Source: Asanoa sp. WMMD1127 (GTDB lineage Bacteria > Actinomycetota > Actinomycetes > Mycobacteriales > Micromonosporaceae). Taken from it: a stretch of DNA of 64,000 bases. The stretch's first letter is position 1. Every line of letters begins with the position of its first letter. Below the pieces are notes generated by a model. It searched no databases. It saw nothing but the letters and a program-made list of their open reading frames with translations, and was not told the DNA's origin. The stretch lies in NCBI RefSeq assembly GCF_029626225.1, contig NZ_JARUBP010000001.1, forward strand, positions 7,440,001 through 7,504,000, in the 5' to 3' direction. The position numbers and the translations under genes were made by a program. This document shows positions 53,450 through 62,085 of this stretch, piece after piece.

Positions 53450-54221
53450 GTCACCCGCGAGCCGCCAGGAATGCCCGTTTGGCCGGCGTTCGAACCAGCC
53501 AAACCCGAACATATACCCGCAGAGTCGACTACGGTGTCGACACTCACAACCCCGATCTGGATCAAGATAATCGACTCGGGTCCGTCGTGGGCGCGACCGT
53601 CGCCGAGCGAGCCCGTACGCGGCAGCCTTCAGCGCCGTCCGCAGCGAGCAAATCGCGCGGCCGTCGATGCGGCGCTACCACCGGCCGTCGGTGAGACCCG
53701 GCGCGGCCGTCGATGTGGCGCAGACCGGGCGGGCGTCGTAGTTGTTGTCCGGGAAGTCGATCACGGGCCAAGCGAGCGGTGCCAAGCCAGGTATAACCGG
53801 AGCGTCTCAACCGCTCCGGGAAACCGCGGGCGAGCGGGCGAAGCTGCTGCTCCTCGGGTGCGGCCTGCCCGTCCGCCGTGGCCGGACCGCCGCTCCCCGC
53901 GACCCAAGCCGCGCCAGCACGCGCTTCAAGATCATGTGCACAGGAACGGGCCTTCAGGCAAACGCAGTCATGATCACGTGCACGCGGTCTGGGAGACACG
54001 CCGTCGACTTCCCCGCTCAGCCGCACAGGATCATGGCAGCAGCGCCGGCCGTCCCAGATCCAACCCACTTGATCATGGAGGGTCGTGGCGGGCACGAGCA
54101 GTCAGTGACGGCCGCCCGGCTACGCCACGGCCAGACAGAGCCGACCCGATCTCCGCCCATGTCACGGGCCCCGTCGGGCTGCCGGGGCCCGCGTCACGAT
54201 TCTGCGGTGTCGTGAATGCGA
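53450..54221. other. Long non-coding stretch with scattered repeats
   Basis: No convincing gene was found. Open frames here lack a ribosome site, and their products are Arg/Pro-rich without domains. Features seen: an inverted repeat GTTTGGC/GCCAAAC (53477-53504) near glnA; a 27-bp partial copy of the 77-bp repeat (53577-53603); a 21-bp direct repeat 46 nt apart (53655 and 53701); and four GATCATG or CATGATC motifs between about 53930 and 54080. It may be decayed sequence. Confidence 0.5.
53577..53603. repeat. Partial copy of the 77-bp dispersed repeat
   Basis: CGGGTCCGTCGTGGGCGCGA and the following CCGTCGC match 60729-60755 with one mismatch. Only this end of the repeat is present. Confidence 0.55.
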
Positions 54222-54248
54222 AACGCCCCGCGCTCGGCGCGGGGCGTT
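54222..54248 (-). terminator. Terminator after the DUF4191 gene
   Basis: A perfect 12-bp stem (AACGCCCCGCGC with GCGCGGGGCGTT) closes a TCG loop, about 60 nt beyond the DUF4191 stop on the minus strand. Confidence 0.78.
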
Positions 54249-54308
54249 CGGCGTGGCGGACCGAGCCAGAACCGCGGCGCCTGCCAGGTCGCGGCAGGCG
54301 TCGGGGCG

Positions 54309-55004
54309 TCAGCGGCCGCGGGTCTGGCGGAAGGCGCCCTTCGGCGGGCGCATGTTCTTCGGGATCGCGCCCTTCGGGATCTGGGGGCGGGCCGACGACA
54401 GCGCCGTGAGGCGCTTGTCGAGGGAGTTGACGTCCTTGCCGTTCAGGGCGCGCGGCAGCTTGGTCAGCGTCATGCGGAGCTTGCGGATCGGGATCTCGTT
54501 CTCGCCGTTGCCGATCACGTAGTCGTGCAGCGGCGCGCTGCCGATGACCTTGGCGATGCGGCGCTTCTCCTGGCCGAGCAGGCTGCGGACGCGCTGCGGG
54601 TTGCCCTCCGCGAGGAGGATGACGCCGGGCTTGCCGACGACCAGGTGGACCATGTCCATCGCGGTCGTGGAGCTCACCGCCGGGCGGACCCGCCAGTCAC
54701 CGCGCATGTTCTCGATGATCGAGGCGGCGGCGCCGGGTTGGCCCTCGGCCGCGTTCATCATCGCGCGGTTGGAGCGCAGGTTGAGGACGATCAGCAAAGC
54801 CAGCAGCGCGACCAGGATGCCGAGGGGGATGAAGATCAGACCCCAGCCGAGTACGACCGCCAGGGCGGCCAGGAGCAGTGGGATCAGCACCGCGCCCACC
54901 GCCAACGGGATGAACATCTTGTCCTGTTTGGCGGTGAACGAGAAAACCATCCCGATCTGCTTGAGGCGCCCGCCGAACGACACCTTCTCTTCTGCCCTGG
55001 CCAT
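54309..55004 (-). CDS. DUF4191 membrane protein
   Basis: This 231-residue protein has a short basic N-terminus, two adjacent membrane helices (about residues 30-50 and 54-75), and a cytoplasmic part with ENMRGDWRVRP, GKPGVILLAEG and KKMRPP-like basic ends (PKNMRPPKGAFRQTRGR). This matches DUF4191, found beside lipA or glnA in actinobacteria (Rv2219 in M. tuberculosis). Function unknown. The ATG at 55004 lies 7 nt after a TAGACT box located in the last codons of the upstream LuxR gene. Confidence 0.85.
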   Translation of the reverse strand: MARAEEKVSFGGRLKQIGMVFSFTAKQDKMFIPLAVGAVLIPLLLAALAVVLGWGLIFIPLGILVALLALLIVLNLRSNRAMMNAAEGQPGAAASIIENMRGDWRVRPAVSSTTAMDMVHLVVGKPGVILLAEGNPQRVRSLLGQEKRRIAKVIGSAPLHDYVIGNGENEIPIRKLRMTLTKLPRALNGKDVNSLDKRLTALSSARPQIPKGAIPKNMRPPKGAFRQTRGR

Positions 55005-55011
55005 GCGACGC

Positions 55012-55017
55012 AGTCTA
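55012..55017 (-). promoter_or_regulatory. -10 box of a probable leaderless DUF4191 mRNA
   Basis: On the minus strand TAGACT is followed by 7 nt and the ATG at 55004. The box overlaps the LuxR stop codon. Confidence 0.5.
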
Positions 55018-58000
55018 GTGTCCGGATGCCGTCGTCTGTCCGCCGGCAATCATGTCCGCGCCCAGCAGACCCAGGCGATGGGCGACTGCCGCCGCTTCGA
55101 TCCGATTCGTGACCTCGAGCTTGGCGATGATGCGTGAAACGTGCACACTGACCGTTTTGGGCGATAGATAGAGCTCTGCGGCGATCCGGCTGTTGCTGTG
55201 GCCGACCGCTACCAGGCGGAGCACCTCGCGCTCCCGCGCGGTGAGAACGTCGGGACCCGCCCCGACCGCGCCGCGCAGCCCGACCCGCCGCGCCAACCGC
55301 GCCACCTCGTCCCGCAGCGGCCGCGCGTCGAGGTCGGCGGCGATCGCGCCGGCCTCTTCGAGCGCCTCCCCCGCCGCCGCCCGGTCGCCCGCCGCGGCCG
55401 CCGCCTCGGCCAGGCCGACCAGGGCCCGCGCCAGCGCATAGGGCCGACCGTCGACCCGCCACGCCTCGACCGCCGCCGCCCACCGCTCACGCACGACCTC
55501 GGCGGCCCGGCCGCCAGGCCGGGCGGCACCATCGCCAGGCCGGACGGCACCGTCGCCAGGCCGGACGGCACCATCGCCAGGCCGGACGGCACCATCGCCA
55601 GGCCGGACGGCACCATCGCCAGGCCGGACGGCACCATCGCCAGGCCGGACGGCACCATCGCCAGGCCGGGCGGCACCATCGCCAGACCCGGTCGGACCCG
55701 CACCCGCCTTGTCGGGAGTCGCGGACCCGACCGCCCCCGTCTGTCCGTCGGCGCCGCACTCGCTCAGGCCACGACGGCCCTGAACCGGCACCGCGCCGGC
55801 CGGCCCCGATCGCCCCGGCGTGAGCAATGCGAACCCGGCCCAGCCCGCCCCGGTCAAGCCGGCGAGGATCTCGGCCGCGAAGGCCCGATCGGCCGGGTAT
55901 TGGCACTCGAGCCGCCCCGCCAGCCCGCCCACCGCGACGCCCAACGCCTCGTCACCGGCAGCCACCGCGGCCCGTGTGGCGGCCGCCAGCAACGGCCAGG
56001 TGTAGCGCGGGTTCGCCACCAGGTCGGCCTCCCACGCGGTGCCGTCGTCACGACCCGCGTCGTCGACGGAACCCCTGCCGCCCACCACCTGGCCGGCCGC
56101 GACAGCCGAGCCGCGCCCACCCACAGGGCTCCCCGTCACGCCGCCGCCGTCCCGCCCAGCGCCACCCCTCAGCGCCCCACGGCCCGCCTCAGCCGCCGCG
56201 GCCGGATCGCCGCCCGCCAACGCCGCCTCGATCTTCAGCGTCAACAGCGGCAACCGATGCTGCGCGCTCACATAGGGCCGAGCGAGAAACGCCAGCGCCC
56301 GCGAGACCAGCTCCTGCGCCGACGCGTCACCTCGCGCCAGCCGCAGCCCGGCCCGCAGCTGCAGCCAGTGCAACCCCAGATGGCCCGGCGGGTCGAAGCG
56401 GGCCGAGACCGCGCAGATGGCGTCGGCCTCGTCCCAGCGGCCCAGCGCCATCAGGGCCTCGGCGTGGTTGGAGCGGACGAACGCGCCGCTGGAGCGGTCG
56501 ACGCCCACCTTGCCCGCGTCCTTGGTGCCGAGGGCGGCCGCTTCCGCGGAGGCGGCGTAGTCGCCGATCTCGAACAGCGCGTCGGAGATGTTGACCCGCG
56601 CGTGGACCAGGCCCTCGATGTCGCCCATCGACCTGGCGCGGGCCTCGGCCTTGCGTAGCTCCGGCAGCCCCACGTCGAGCGCGTCCAGCCGGCTGCAGGC
56701 CCGGCCGAGCGTCAGCGTCGCGTAGACCGCCGCGCCCTCGTCGCCCAGAGACATGGCCGAGGCGCGGGCCAGGGCGGCGATCCGCGCGCCCTCGTCGCGG
56801 TCGGACCGGCTGACCTGGTAGGCGATGTCGGCCAGGAGCATGGCGCGGGCGGAGTCGTCGGGCGCGGCCTCGGCGAGCGCCACCGCCTCCCGCAGCTCGG
56901 CCCGGCCGTCGCTCTTGCCCAGCGTGCCGAGCAGCTTGCCGCGGCGGGTCAGGAGGCGGGCGGACCGCAGCGGCTCGGCCGCCCGGTCGACGGCGTGCAG
57001 CGCGGCCCGGTTGAGGCTCAGCGCCCGCTTGTAGTCGCCGGCCGTGTAGGTGGCGACCATCGTCTCCTCGAGGAGGGTCAGGTGGTCGATGCCGAGCCGG
57101 TCGGCGGCGTCGGGCACCTGCTCCCACAGGTCGAGCACCCGCTCCAGGAGCCGGGCCTGCTCGGCGTGGGCGTAGCGCTCGCCGGCCGCGACCGCCGCCG
57201 CGTGGCAGGTGGTGAGGGCGCGGGGGTGGTCGTGGGCCGCGTACCAGTGGTGGGCGATCTCGGCCGGCGCGCGACCGGAGCCGACCAGCGTCGGGTCGGC
57301 CTCGATGGCGGCCGCGTAGCGGGCGTGCAGCCGCGCGTGCTCGCCGGGCAGCAGGTCGTCGTGGACGGCCTCGCGGACCAGCGCGTGGCGGAACTCGTAG
57401 CCGCCGTCGGAGTCGGCCACCAGCAGCTGCGCGGTGACCGCCGTGCGCAGCGCCGCGTCGAGCGCGGCCTCGGGCAGGCCGGCGACCGTGGCGAGCAGCT
57501 CGTGGCCGATCCGGTTGCCGCCGGCGGCCGCGATGCGCAGCACGGGCTGGGCCGACTCGGGCAGCCGGTCGACCCGCGCCAGCAGCAGGTCGCGGAGGCT
57601 CTCGGGGATGTCGGCGCAGGCGGCCGGGTCGCCGGACGCGGCCAGCTCCTCGACGAAGAACGGGTTGCCCTGGGCCCGCTGGTGCACCTTGTCGATCGCC
57701 CGCTGGCCCGGCTCGCCGCCGAAGATGCTGGTCAGGATCTCGGCCGTGCCGTCGCGGTCGAGCCGGCCCAGGTCGAGCCGCTCGACGCCGCGGGCGCGGT
57801 CGAGCTCGGCGACGAACGCGCGCAGCGGGTGGCCGCGGTGGAGCTCGTCGGTGCGGTAGGTGCAGACCATCAGCACGCGCGCGGTGCGGGCGGCCCGCAC
57901 CAGGAACTCGATCAGGTCGCGCGTCGACCGGTCGGCCCAGTGGAGGTCTTCGAGCACGACGACCAGCGGCTGCTCGGCGGCCAGCCGGGCCAGCAGCGCC

Positions 58001-58377
58001 GCGACGCGGTCGAAGAGCAGGCTGCGGGCGGCGTCGTGCGAGGCGGCGCCCAGCTCGGGAAGCAGCCGGGCGAACTCCGCCTCGTGCCCGTCGAGGACCG
58101 CGATGCCGTCGGTGCGCACCAGCTCGCGGACGATGCCGGCGAACGGCGCGTAGGGCAGGCCCTCCTCGCCGAGCTCGAGGCACTGCCCCGTGAGGAACCG
58201 GGCCGCGCCGGCCTGCTTGGCGAACTCTTCGATCAGCCGGGTCTTGCCGACCCCCGCCTCGCCACCGACGAGCAGCATCGCCGGCTCGCCGGTGCGGGCC
58301 CGTTTGAGCGCTTCGCGCAGCGCCGCGATCTCGGCGTCACGGCCGACGAACGCGGTGCTGCGAGCACGAACGGTCAC
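55015..58377 (-). CDS. Large ATP-binding LuxR-family regulator with an internal minisatellite
   Basis: This regulator of about 1120 residues has an N-terminal AAA ATPase (Walker A GGEAGVGKTRLIEEF, about 38-52; Walker B VVVLEDLHWAD, about 138-148), a long helical TPR-like region (about 350-760), a variable Gly/Asp/Ala/Arg/Pro-rich insert, and a C-terminal LuxR helix-turn-helix (LTAREREVLRLVAVGHSNSR then YLSPKTVSVHVSRIIAKLE). The insert includes eight 7-residue GDGAVRP repeats from a 21-bp minisatellite. GTG at 58377 (MTVRARSTAFVG) is preferred; ATG at 58407 is in frame. It is the second regulator of this class in the window, and its target is unknown. Confidence 0.88.
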   Translation of the reverse strand: MTVRARSTAFVGRDAEIAALREALKRARTGEPAMLLVGGEAGVGKTRLIEEFAKQAGAARFLTGQCLELGEEGLPYAPFAGIVRELVRTDGIAVLDGHEAEFARLLPELGAASHDAARSLLFDRVAALLARLAAEQPLVVVLEDLHWADRSTRDLIEFLVRAARTARVLMVCTYRTDELHRGHPLRAFVAELDRARGVERLDLGRLDRDGTAEILTSIFGGEPGQRAIDKVHQRAQGNPFFVEELAASGDPAACADIPESLRDLLLARVDRLPESAQPVLRIAAAGGNRIGHELLATVAGLPEAALDAALRTAVTAQLLVADSDGGYEFRHALVREAVHDDLLPGEHARLHARYAAAIEADPTLVGSGRAPAEIAHHWYAAHDHPRALTTCHAAAVAAGERYAHAEQARLLERVLDLWEQVPDAADRLGIDHLTLLEETMVATYTAGDYKRALSLNRAALHAVDRAAEPLRSARLLTRRGKLLGTLGKSDGRAELREAVALAEAAPDDSARAMLLADIAYQVSRSDRDEGARIAALARASAMSLGDEGAAVYATLTLGRACSRLDALDVGLPELRKAEARARSMGDIEGLVHARVNISDALFEIGDYAASAEAAALGTKDAGKVGVDRSSGAFVRSNHAEALMALGRWDEADAICAVSARFDPPGHLGLHWLQLRAGLRLARGDASAQELVSRALAFLARPYVSAQHRLPLLTLKIEAALAGGDPAAAAEAGRGALRGGAGRDGGGVTGSPVGGRGSAVAAGQVVGGRGSVDDAGRDDGTAWEADLVANPRYTWPLLAAATRAAVAAGDEALGVAVGGLAGRLECQYPADRAFAAEILAGLTGAGWAGFALLTPGRSGPAGAVPVQGRRGLSECGADGQTGAVGSATPDKAGAGPTGSGDGAARPGDGAVRPGDGAVRPGDGAVRPGDGAVRPGDGAVRPGDGAVRPGDGAARPGGRAAEVVRERWAAAVEAWRVDGRPYALARALVGLAEAAAAAGDRAAAGEALEEAGAIAADLDARPLRDEVARLARRVGLRGAVGAGPDVLTAREREVLRLVAVGHSNSRIAAELYLSPKTVSVHVSRIIAKLEVTNRIEAAAVAHRLGLLGADMIAGGQTTASGH
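55516..55683. repeat. Eight tandem 21-bp repeats inside the LuxR gene
   Basis: Eight contiguous units of 21 bp (plus-strand form AGGCCGGACGGCACCATCGC plus C) encode GDGAVRP, with GDGAARP at both ends. The unit is a multiple of three, so copy-number changes keep the reading frame. Confidence 0.92.
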
Positions 58378-58428
58378 GGCATCGAGAATGCCATGCGGGT
58401 ACGACATGTCGCCGCCGAGAATTCGCGC

Positions 58429-58599
58429 TCAGGCCGGCTGGCGGCGGGGCGCCGAGCGGACGGCGACCGGTGAGGTCTCGCCGGCCCGCGACGCGTGGCG
58501 CCGGATCAGGCGGGCCAGCCGCCCGGCCCGGACGTCCTCGGTGAGCGTCTCGACGCGGGCGCGGTGCAGTTCCAGGATCAGGTACGGATCGTTGATCAT
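58429..58599 (-). CDS. Small conserved hypothetical protein, 56 residues
   Basis: This short basic protein begins MINDPYLILELHRARVETL, which should form an amphipathic helix, and ends with an Arg-rich tail (RLARLIRRHASRAG). The ATG at 58599 follows GAGGAGCC, a good ribosome site. Similar tiny proteins with MxNDPY-type starts are common in actinomycetes (from memory), but their role is unknown. Confidence 0.65.
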   Translation of the reverse strand: MINDPYLILELHRARVETLTEDVRAGRLARLIRRHASRAGETSPVAVRSAPRRQPA

Positions 58600-58738
58600 C
58601 GTGGCTCCTCGGCCGACCGGAAAAGGTGTCGACGATGACCATCCGCGCGCAGGTACCCCCGACACACCCGGCGCCCGCCCTAATCCCGGGTGCCTTACCT
58701 CAGCTGAGCAGCGCCCGCAGCGCAGTAAGGTACTCAGC

Positions 58739-58755
58739 GTCAACGGCCCGTTGAC
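58739..58755. promoter_or_regulatory. 17-bp perfect palindrome upstream of a small HTH gene
   Basis: GTCAACGG-C-CCGTTGAC has 8-bp perfect arms. It lies 56-72 nt before the ATG of the HTH-like gene. A near-identical site (GTCAACGATCCGTTGAC) lies inside that gene at 59076-59092, and a related TCAACCG-A-CGGTTGA spans its 3' end at 59369-59383. This fits an autoregulatory operator. Confidence 0.55.
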
Positions 58756-58810
58756 AGGCGACCCTCGATCGCCGATCATCGAATCCGTGGTATCCGATGT
58801 GGAGAACGAC

Positions 58811-59383
58811 ATGGGCACCCTCCTGGAAGCGGCCCGCTCCGACGAACCCGCCCACGCCCTCGCCGCCCTTCCGCTCCTGCGCGCGATCCGGGACCGCCTG
58901 GACACCACCGAACGCACGCTCATCGAGTCCGCCCGCGCCGGCGGCGCCAGTTGGTCGACCATCGCCACCGCCCTCGGCCTGGCCACCCGCCAGGCCGCCG
59001 AGCAGCGCTTCCTCCGCCTGACCAGCCCGGCCGACCACACCCGCGACGTCGCGCCGACGCGAACGGCCCGCCAGCGTCAACGATCCGTTGACGCCACCCA
59101 CGGCACCGCGATCGCCAACCTCCGCGCCGCCACCCGTACTCTCCTCCGCAGGATCGAATCCGACGACGCCTGGCCTGACCGCTTCAGCCGCGCGAGCCTG
59201 GCCCGCGACACCCTCCGCATGGCCGCCGACGCACCCCCAGGGGCCCTGTTCGCCCTGGTCAACAGCGCTTTGGACGACCTGACCGAGACCACACCGGACG
59301 ACCTGCCCCGCACCATCGCCAGCGCCGCCGACAACCTTCGCACCACCCTGACGTTGAGCCGCACCGACTCAACCGACGGTTGA
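58811..59383 (+). CDS. Small helix-turn-helix-like protein
   Basis: This 190-residue, largely helical protein has a probable helix-turn-helix in its first half (IESARAGGASWSTIATALGL then ATRQAAEQRFLRL, about residues 38-70). Its second half contains helical segments (NLRAATRTLLRRIESD; LARDTLRMAADAPPGALFAL). No known ligand domain was recognised. ATG at 58811 follows GGAG by 7 nt; GTG at 58787 is in frame. A perfect palindrome upstream and a second inside the gene suggest that it binds its own DNA. Confidence 0.65.
   Translation: MGTLLEAARSDEPAHALAALPLLRAIRDRLDTTERTLIESARAGGASWSTIATALGLATRQAAEQRFLRLTSPADHTRDVAPTRTARQRQRSVDATHGTAIANLRAATRTLLRRIESDDAWPDRFSRASLARDTLRMAADAPPGALFALVNSALDDLTETTPDDLPRTIASAADNLRTTLTLSRTDSTDG
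59076..59092. promoter_or_regulatory. Second copy of the GTCAACG palindrome, inside the HTH gene
   Basis: GTCAACGATCCGTTGAC matches 15 of 17 positions of the upstream palindrome at 58739-58755 and keeps 7-bp perfect arms. Its position in the middle of the gene would suit a roadblock or looping role. Confidence 0.45.
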
Positions 59384-59446
59384 CACGCCCCACACCGGTC
59401 CCCCAGGATCTGAGTCGCCAAGGCTCAAGGGATCCGGGAGGACCGC

Positions 59447-60712
59447 ATGCGACAGTCCATCGGCGCGCGCTTCGCGGTGCTCCGGCTGCGCGATTTCCGC
59501 ATCTTCGTCGGCGGCTACGCCACGTCGGTGCTCGGCACGATGATGGCCGGGGTCGCGCTCGCGTTCGCCGTCCTGGAGAGCGGCGGCTCCCCCGCCACGC
59601 TCAGCTACGTGCTCGCCGCCCGCATCGTCCCCATGGTCGCGATCCTGCCGGTGGCCGGCGTACTCGGCGACCGCTTCCCCCGCCGCCTGGTGATGATCTG
59701 GGCCGACGTGCTCCGCGCCGGCACCCAGGCCGCCATCGCCGTGCTGTTCTTCGTCGGCGACCCCGACCTCACGGTGCTGCTGGTCCTCGCGGCCGCCGGC
59801 GGCCTGGGCGAGGCCGTCTTCCGCCCGAGCTTCGACGGCCTGGTGCCGCAGCTCGTACCCCCCGCGCAACGCCACGAGGCCAACACCTTCCTCGGCCTGC
59901 TCCAGTCGGGCGCCACCGTCGCCGGCCCGGCCCTGGCCGGCGCGCTCGTCGTGTTCACCTCACCGGCGACGGTGCTGCTGATCGACGCGATCACGTACCT
60001 GCCGAGCATCGCCACCCTGCTCCTCCTCCGCACTCCCGACCCCGAGCCGGGCACCCGCACGACGATGCTGCGCGAGATGCGCGAAGGCTGGCGGGTGTTC
60101 GCGTCGCTGCCCTGGCTGTGGACCATCACGCTGCAGTTCACCCTGTTCAACCTGCTGCTCTGGGCGCCCTACCTGGTGCTCGGCCCGGTCTCCGCCGACC
60201 GCTTCTACGGCGGCGCCGGGGCGTGGGGCGCCATCAGCGCGACCTACGGCGCCGGCGCCATCATCGGCGGCTTCGTGGTGCTCGGCTGGAAACCCGCCCG
60301 CCCGCTGCTCGTCGCCACCGCCGCCACCATCCTCTGGGCCGCGCCGTCGGCCGCCCTCGCCGCCCGCACCCCGTTGCTGCTCGTCTGCGCGGGCGCCCTC
60401 ATCGCCGGCATCGTGAGCTCCGTCTTCGGCACCCTGTGGATGACCGCGATCCAACAACGCGTACCCGCCGAAGCGATGTCCCGCGTCAACTCCTATGTGG
60501 TCTTCGGCTCGTTCTCCGTGGGCCCGATCGGCCTCGCCCTCGCCGGCCCGGCCGCCACCGCGACCAGCATCACCACGGTCCTGTCCGTCGGCGTCGCCTG
60601 GCAGCTCGTCTCCGGCCTGTTCCTCCTGACCCTGCCCGCCATCCGCAACCTCCGCCAGCCGATCCCCGACGACGAAACCGCACCAAGCGAGAAGGCGACA
60701 GCGACAGCATGA
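59447..60712 (+). CDS. MFS transporter (MFS_3 / EntS-like)
   Basis: This 421-residue transporter of about 12 helices has the EntS-like N-terminus (RFAVLRLRDFRIFVGGYATSV is summarised by its key motif LRDFRIF), MFS motif A (GVLGDRFPRRLVM, about 72-84) and the conserved EAVFRPSFDGLVPQLVP block (about 126-142). Members export siderophores or drugs. The ATG follows GGGAGG by 6 nt. It is unrelated in sequence detail to the tandem pair at 32.7 kb. A 77-bp repeat copy follows its stop. Confidence 0.88.
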   Translation: MRQSIGARFAVLRLRDFRIFVGGYATSVLGTMMAGVALAFAVLESGGSPATLSYVLAARIVPMVAILPVAGVLGDRFPRRLVMIWADVLRAGTQAAIAVLFFVGDPDLTVLLVLAAAGGLGEAVFRPSFDGLVPQLVPPAQRHEANTFLGLLQSGATVAGPALAGALVVFTSPATVLLIDAITYLPSIATLLLLRTPDPEPGTRTTMLREMREGWRVFASLPWLWTITLQFTLFNLLLWAPYLVLGPVSADRFYGGAGAWGAISATYGAGAIIGGFVVLGWKPARPLLVATAATILWAAPSAALAARTPLLLVCAGALIAGIVSSVFGTLWMTAIQQRVPAEAMSRVNSYVVFGSFSVGPIGLALAGPAATATSITTVLSVGVAWQLVSGLFLLTLPAIRNLRQPIPDDETAPSEKATATA

Positions 60713-60723
60713 GGGACCGGGTG

Positions 60724-60800
60724 GTCCCGGGTCCGTCGGGGGCGCGACCGTCGCTCCCGCCGGGGACCGCTCCGCTTCGCTCCGCTGCCAGGTCCGCGTC
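60724..60800. repeat. 77-bp dispersed repeat, copy B (inverted relative to copy A)
   Basis: This copy is the reverse complement of 51758-51834 with three substitutions and no gaps. It lies 12 nt after the MFS stop in the gap before the next gene. Confidence 0.85.
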
Positions 60801-60921
60801 TGGTCGCGGACGAACCCACGCCGGGCGGAGACTCAGCCGGCGCGACCCGCGGCGGCGCCGCAGCCGGGCCCGCGGACGGGCGGTCAGGGAACGGTGGCGG
60901 CGGTTGAGGCGTCTACCTGTC

Positions 60922-61446
60922 ATGGGTGTGCGGGCACGGGCGTTCGTCGCCGCGCTGGTGGTGACGGCGCTGGCGGGCGGCGCGTGTGGGCGGCCGTTCT
61001 CCGGGCGGGTGGTCTATCAGGGTGACCATCCCTACTACCGGAGCGTGGCGGAGCTGCGGGACAAGGCCGATCTGGTCGTCGAGGTGACGGTGGCCGATCC
61101 GCGGGTCGACAAGCTCTACCCGACCGACCTCGGGCCCGAGCCGCCGGAGGAGACGGGCGTGGTGATCACCGTCTACGCCGCCACCGTCACGAAGGTCCAC
61201 AAGGGAACACCCGATCCAATCATCCAGGTGCAGCAGATGGGTGGCGAGAGCAACGGCGTCGTCTACGAGCAGGAGGGCGGCATCCCGTTCACGGAAGGCG
61301 TCGCCTATCTCCTTTTCCTCGCTCAGTATCCGGACGCGCCGGCCGCGCTGCTCAACCCCTATCAGGCCCAGTACGAGATCAGCGGCAGCGGCTACCGCTC
61401 ACTCGGCGACAACCAGCTCACCGTCACCCCGGCGGACCTCGGCTAG
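60922..61446 (+). CDS. Secreted or lipid-anchored protein of unknown function
   Basis: This 174-residue protein has an N-terminal hydrophobic segment (RAFVAALVVTALAGGACG) ending in a Cys that could be lipidated, although the lipobox (GGAC) is not ideal. The mature part is beta-rich: LVVEVTVADPRVDKLYP, VVITVYAATVTKVHKG, and a C-terminal YLLFLAQYPDAP followed by QYEISGSGYRSL. The pattern is common in actinomycete extracytoplasmic proteins, but I do not recognise a function. Its TAG shares the palindrome CTAG with the stop of the convergent gene. Confidence 0.7.
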   Translation: MGVRARAFVAALVVTALAGGACGRPFSGRVVYQGDHPYYRSVAELRDKADLVVEVTVADPRVDKLYPTDLGPEPPEETGVVITVYAATVTKVHKGTPDPIIQVQQMGGESNGVVYEQEGGIPFTEGVAYLLFLAQYPDAPAALLNPYQAQYEISGSGYRSLGDNQLTVTPADLG

Positions 61447-62051
61447 CCGCCCAGTTTCGAACACACCTTGAAACCGTAGGCGCTCGACAGACCCCTCGCC
61501 TCCGCGTCAGCTTCGCGACCGCGTGACTCGGCCGCGGAGTATGCCGACGAATCACCGCCGCGGTAGGCGGCGGCCGTCCGCCTGGCCTCGTTCCGCCCCT
61601 GCTGGTGCAGGTCGACTATCCGGTCGACCACGGCCTCGTCGCTGTGCGGCGGTGCGAGCTGACTCCACCGCAGAAGCAGGTCGTCGTGGATGAGGATGAT
61701 CGCTTCGAAGCGGCGCAACGGGTCCCGCTCGGTCTTGACCACATCCCCCGCCTCGTCGAAGGCGGAGAAACACAGCTTGTCCGCCGCCGCGATGTACTGC
61801 GCCTTCGTCGGACCGGCGGGCTGGCCTTCGGTCGTCGGCGGAGCGCTGGGCCGGCCCTCGGTCGTCGGCGGAGGCGCGGGCGGGGCAGTCGTCGGGACGG
61901 CGGACGACGTCCGGCCGGACGACCTGATCCGATCTTCGATGAACGGGACCGACACCGTCGCGGCCGCCGCCAGCACGCCTGCGACGGCTGTCGCGGCGAC
62001 CGTTGCTGCAGCTAACTTCTCACCCCTGGTGAGACCCGACCACCACGGCAC
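61443..62051 (-). CDS. Membrane-anchored protein with extracellular helical domain
   Basis: This 202-residue protein has a short cytoplasmic start (MPWWSGLTRGEK), one membrane helix (about residues 13-37), a Pro/Thr linker with two PPTTEG repeats (about 55-78), and an extracellular helical domain (about 82-202). Two Cys (KLCFSAFDEA and KVCSKLGG) probably form a disulfide. The function is unknown. The start is GTG at 62051. It is upstream of nothing on its own strand; glnE ends 34 nt before its start. Confidence 0.75.
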   Translation of the reverse strand: MPWWSGLTRGEKLAAATVAATAVAGVLAAAATVSVPFIEDRIRSSGRTSSAVPTTAPPAPPPTTEGRPSAPPTTEGQPAGPTKAQYIAAADKLCFSAFDEAGDVVKTERDPLRRFEAIILIHDDLLLRWSQLAPPHSDEAVVDRIVDLHQQGRNEARRTAAAYRGGDSSAYSAAESRGREADAEARGLSSAYGFKVCSKLGG

Positions 62052-62085
62052 CCGTCGATGCTACCGGGACTGCGGCCGCGGGTCC

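Noticed and set aside
53562-54095. 177-codon minus-strand open frame upstream of glnA
   Set aside because: There is no ribosome site, composition is Arg/Pro-rich, no domain is evident, and it runs through repeat fragments.
55516-55683. CRISPR-like regular repeats
   Set aside because: The 21-bp units are contiguous with no spacers, in frame within a coding gene, and no cas genes are present.
60493-60819. 108-codon minus-strand open frame over the 77-bp repeat
   Set aside because: Its Arg-rich product is only a translation of the repeat, and the same peptide appears from copy A.
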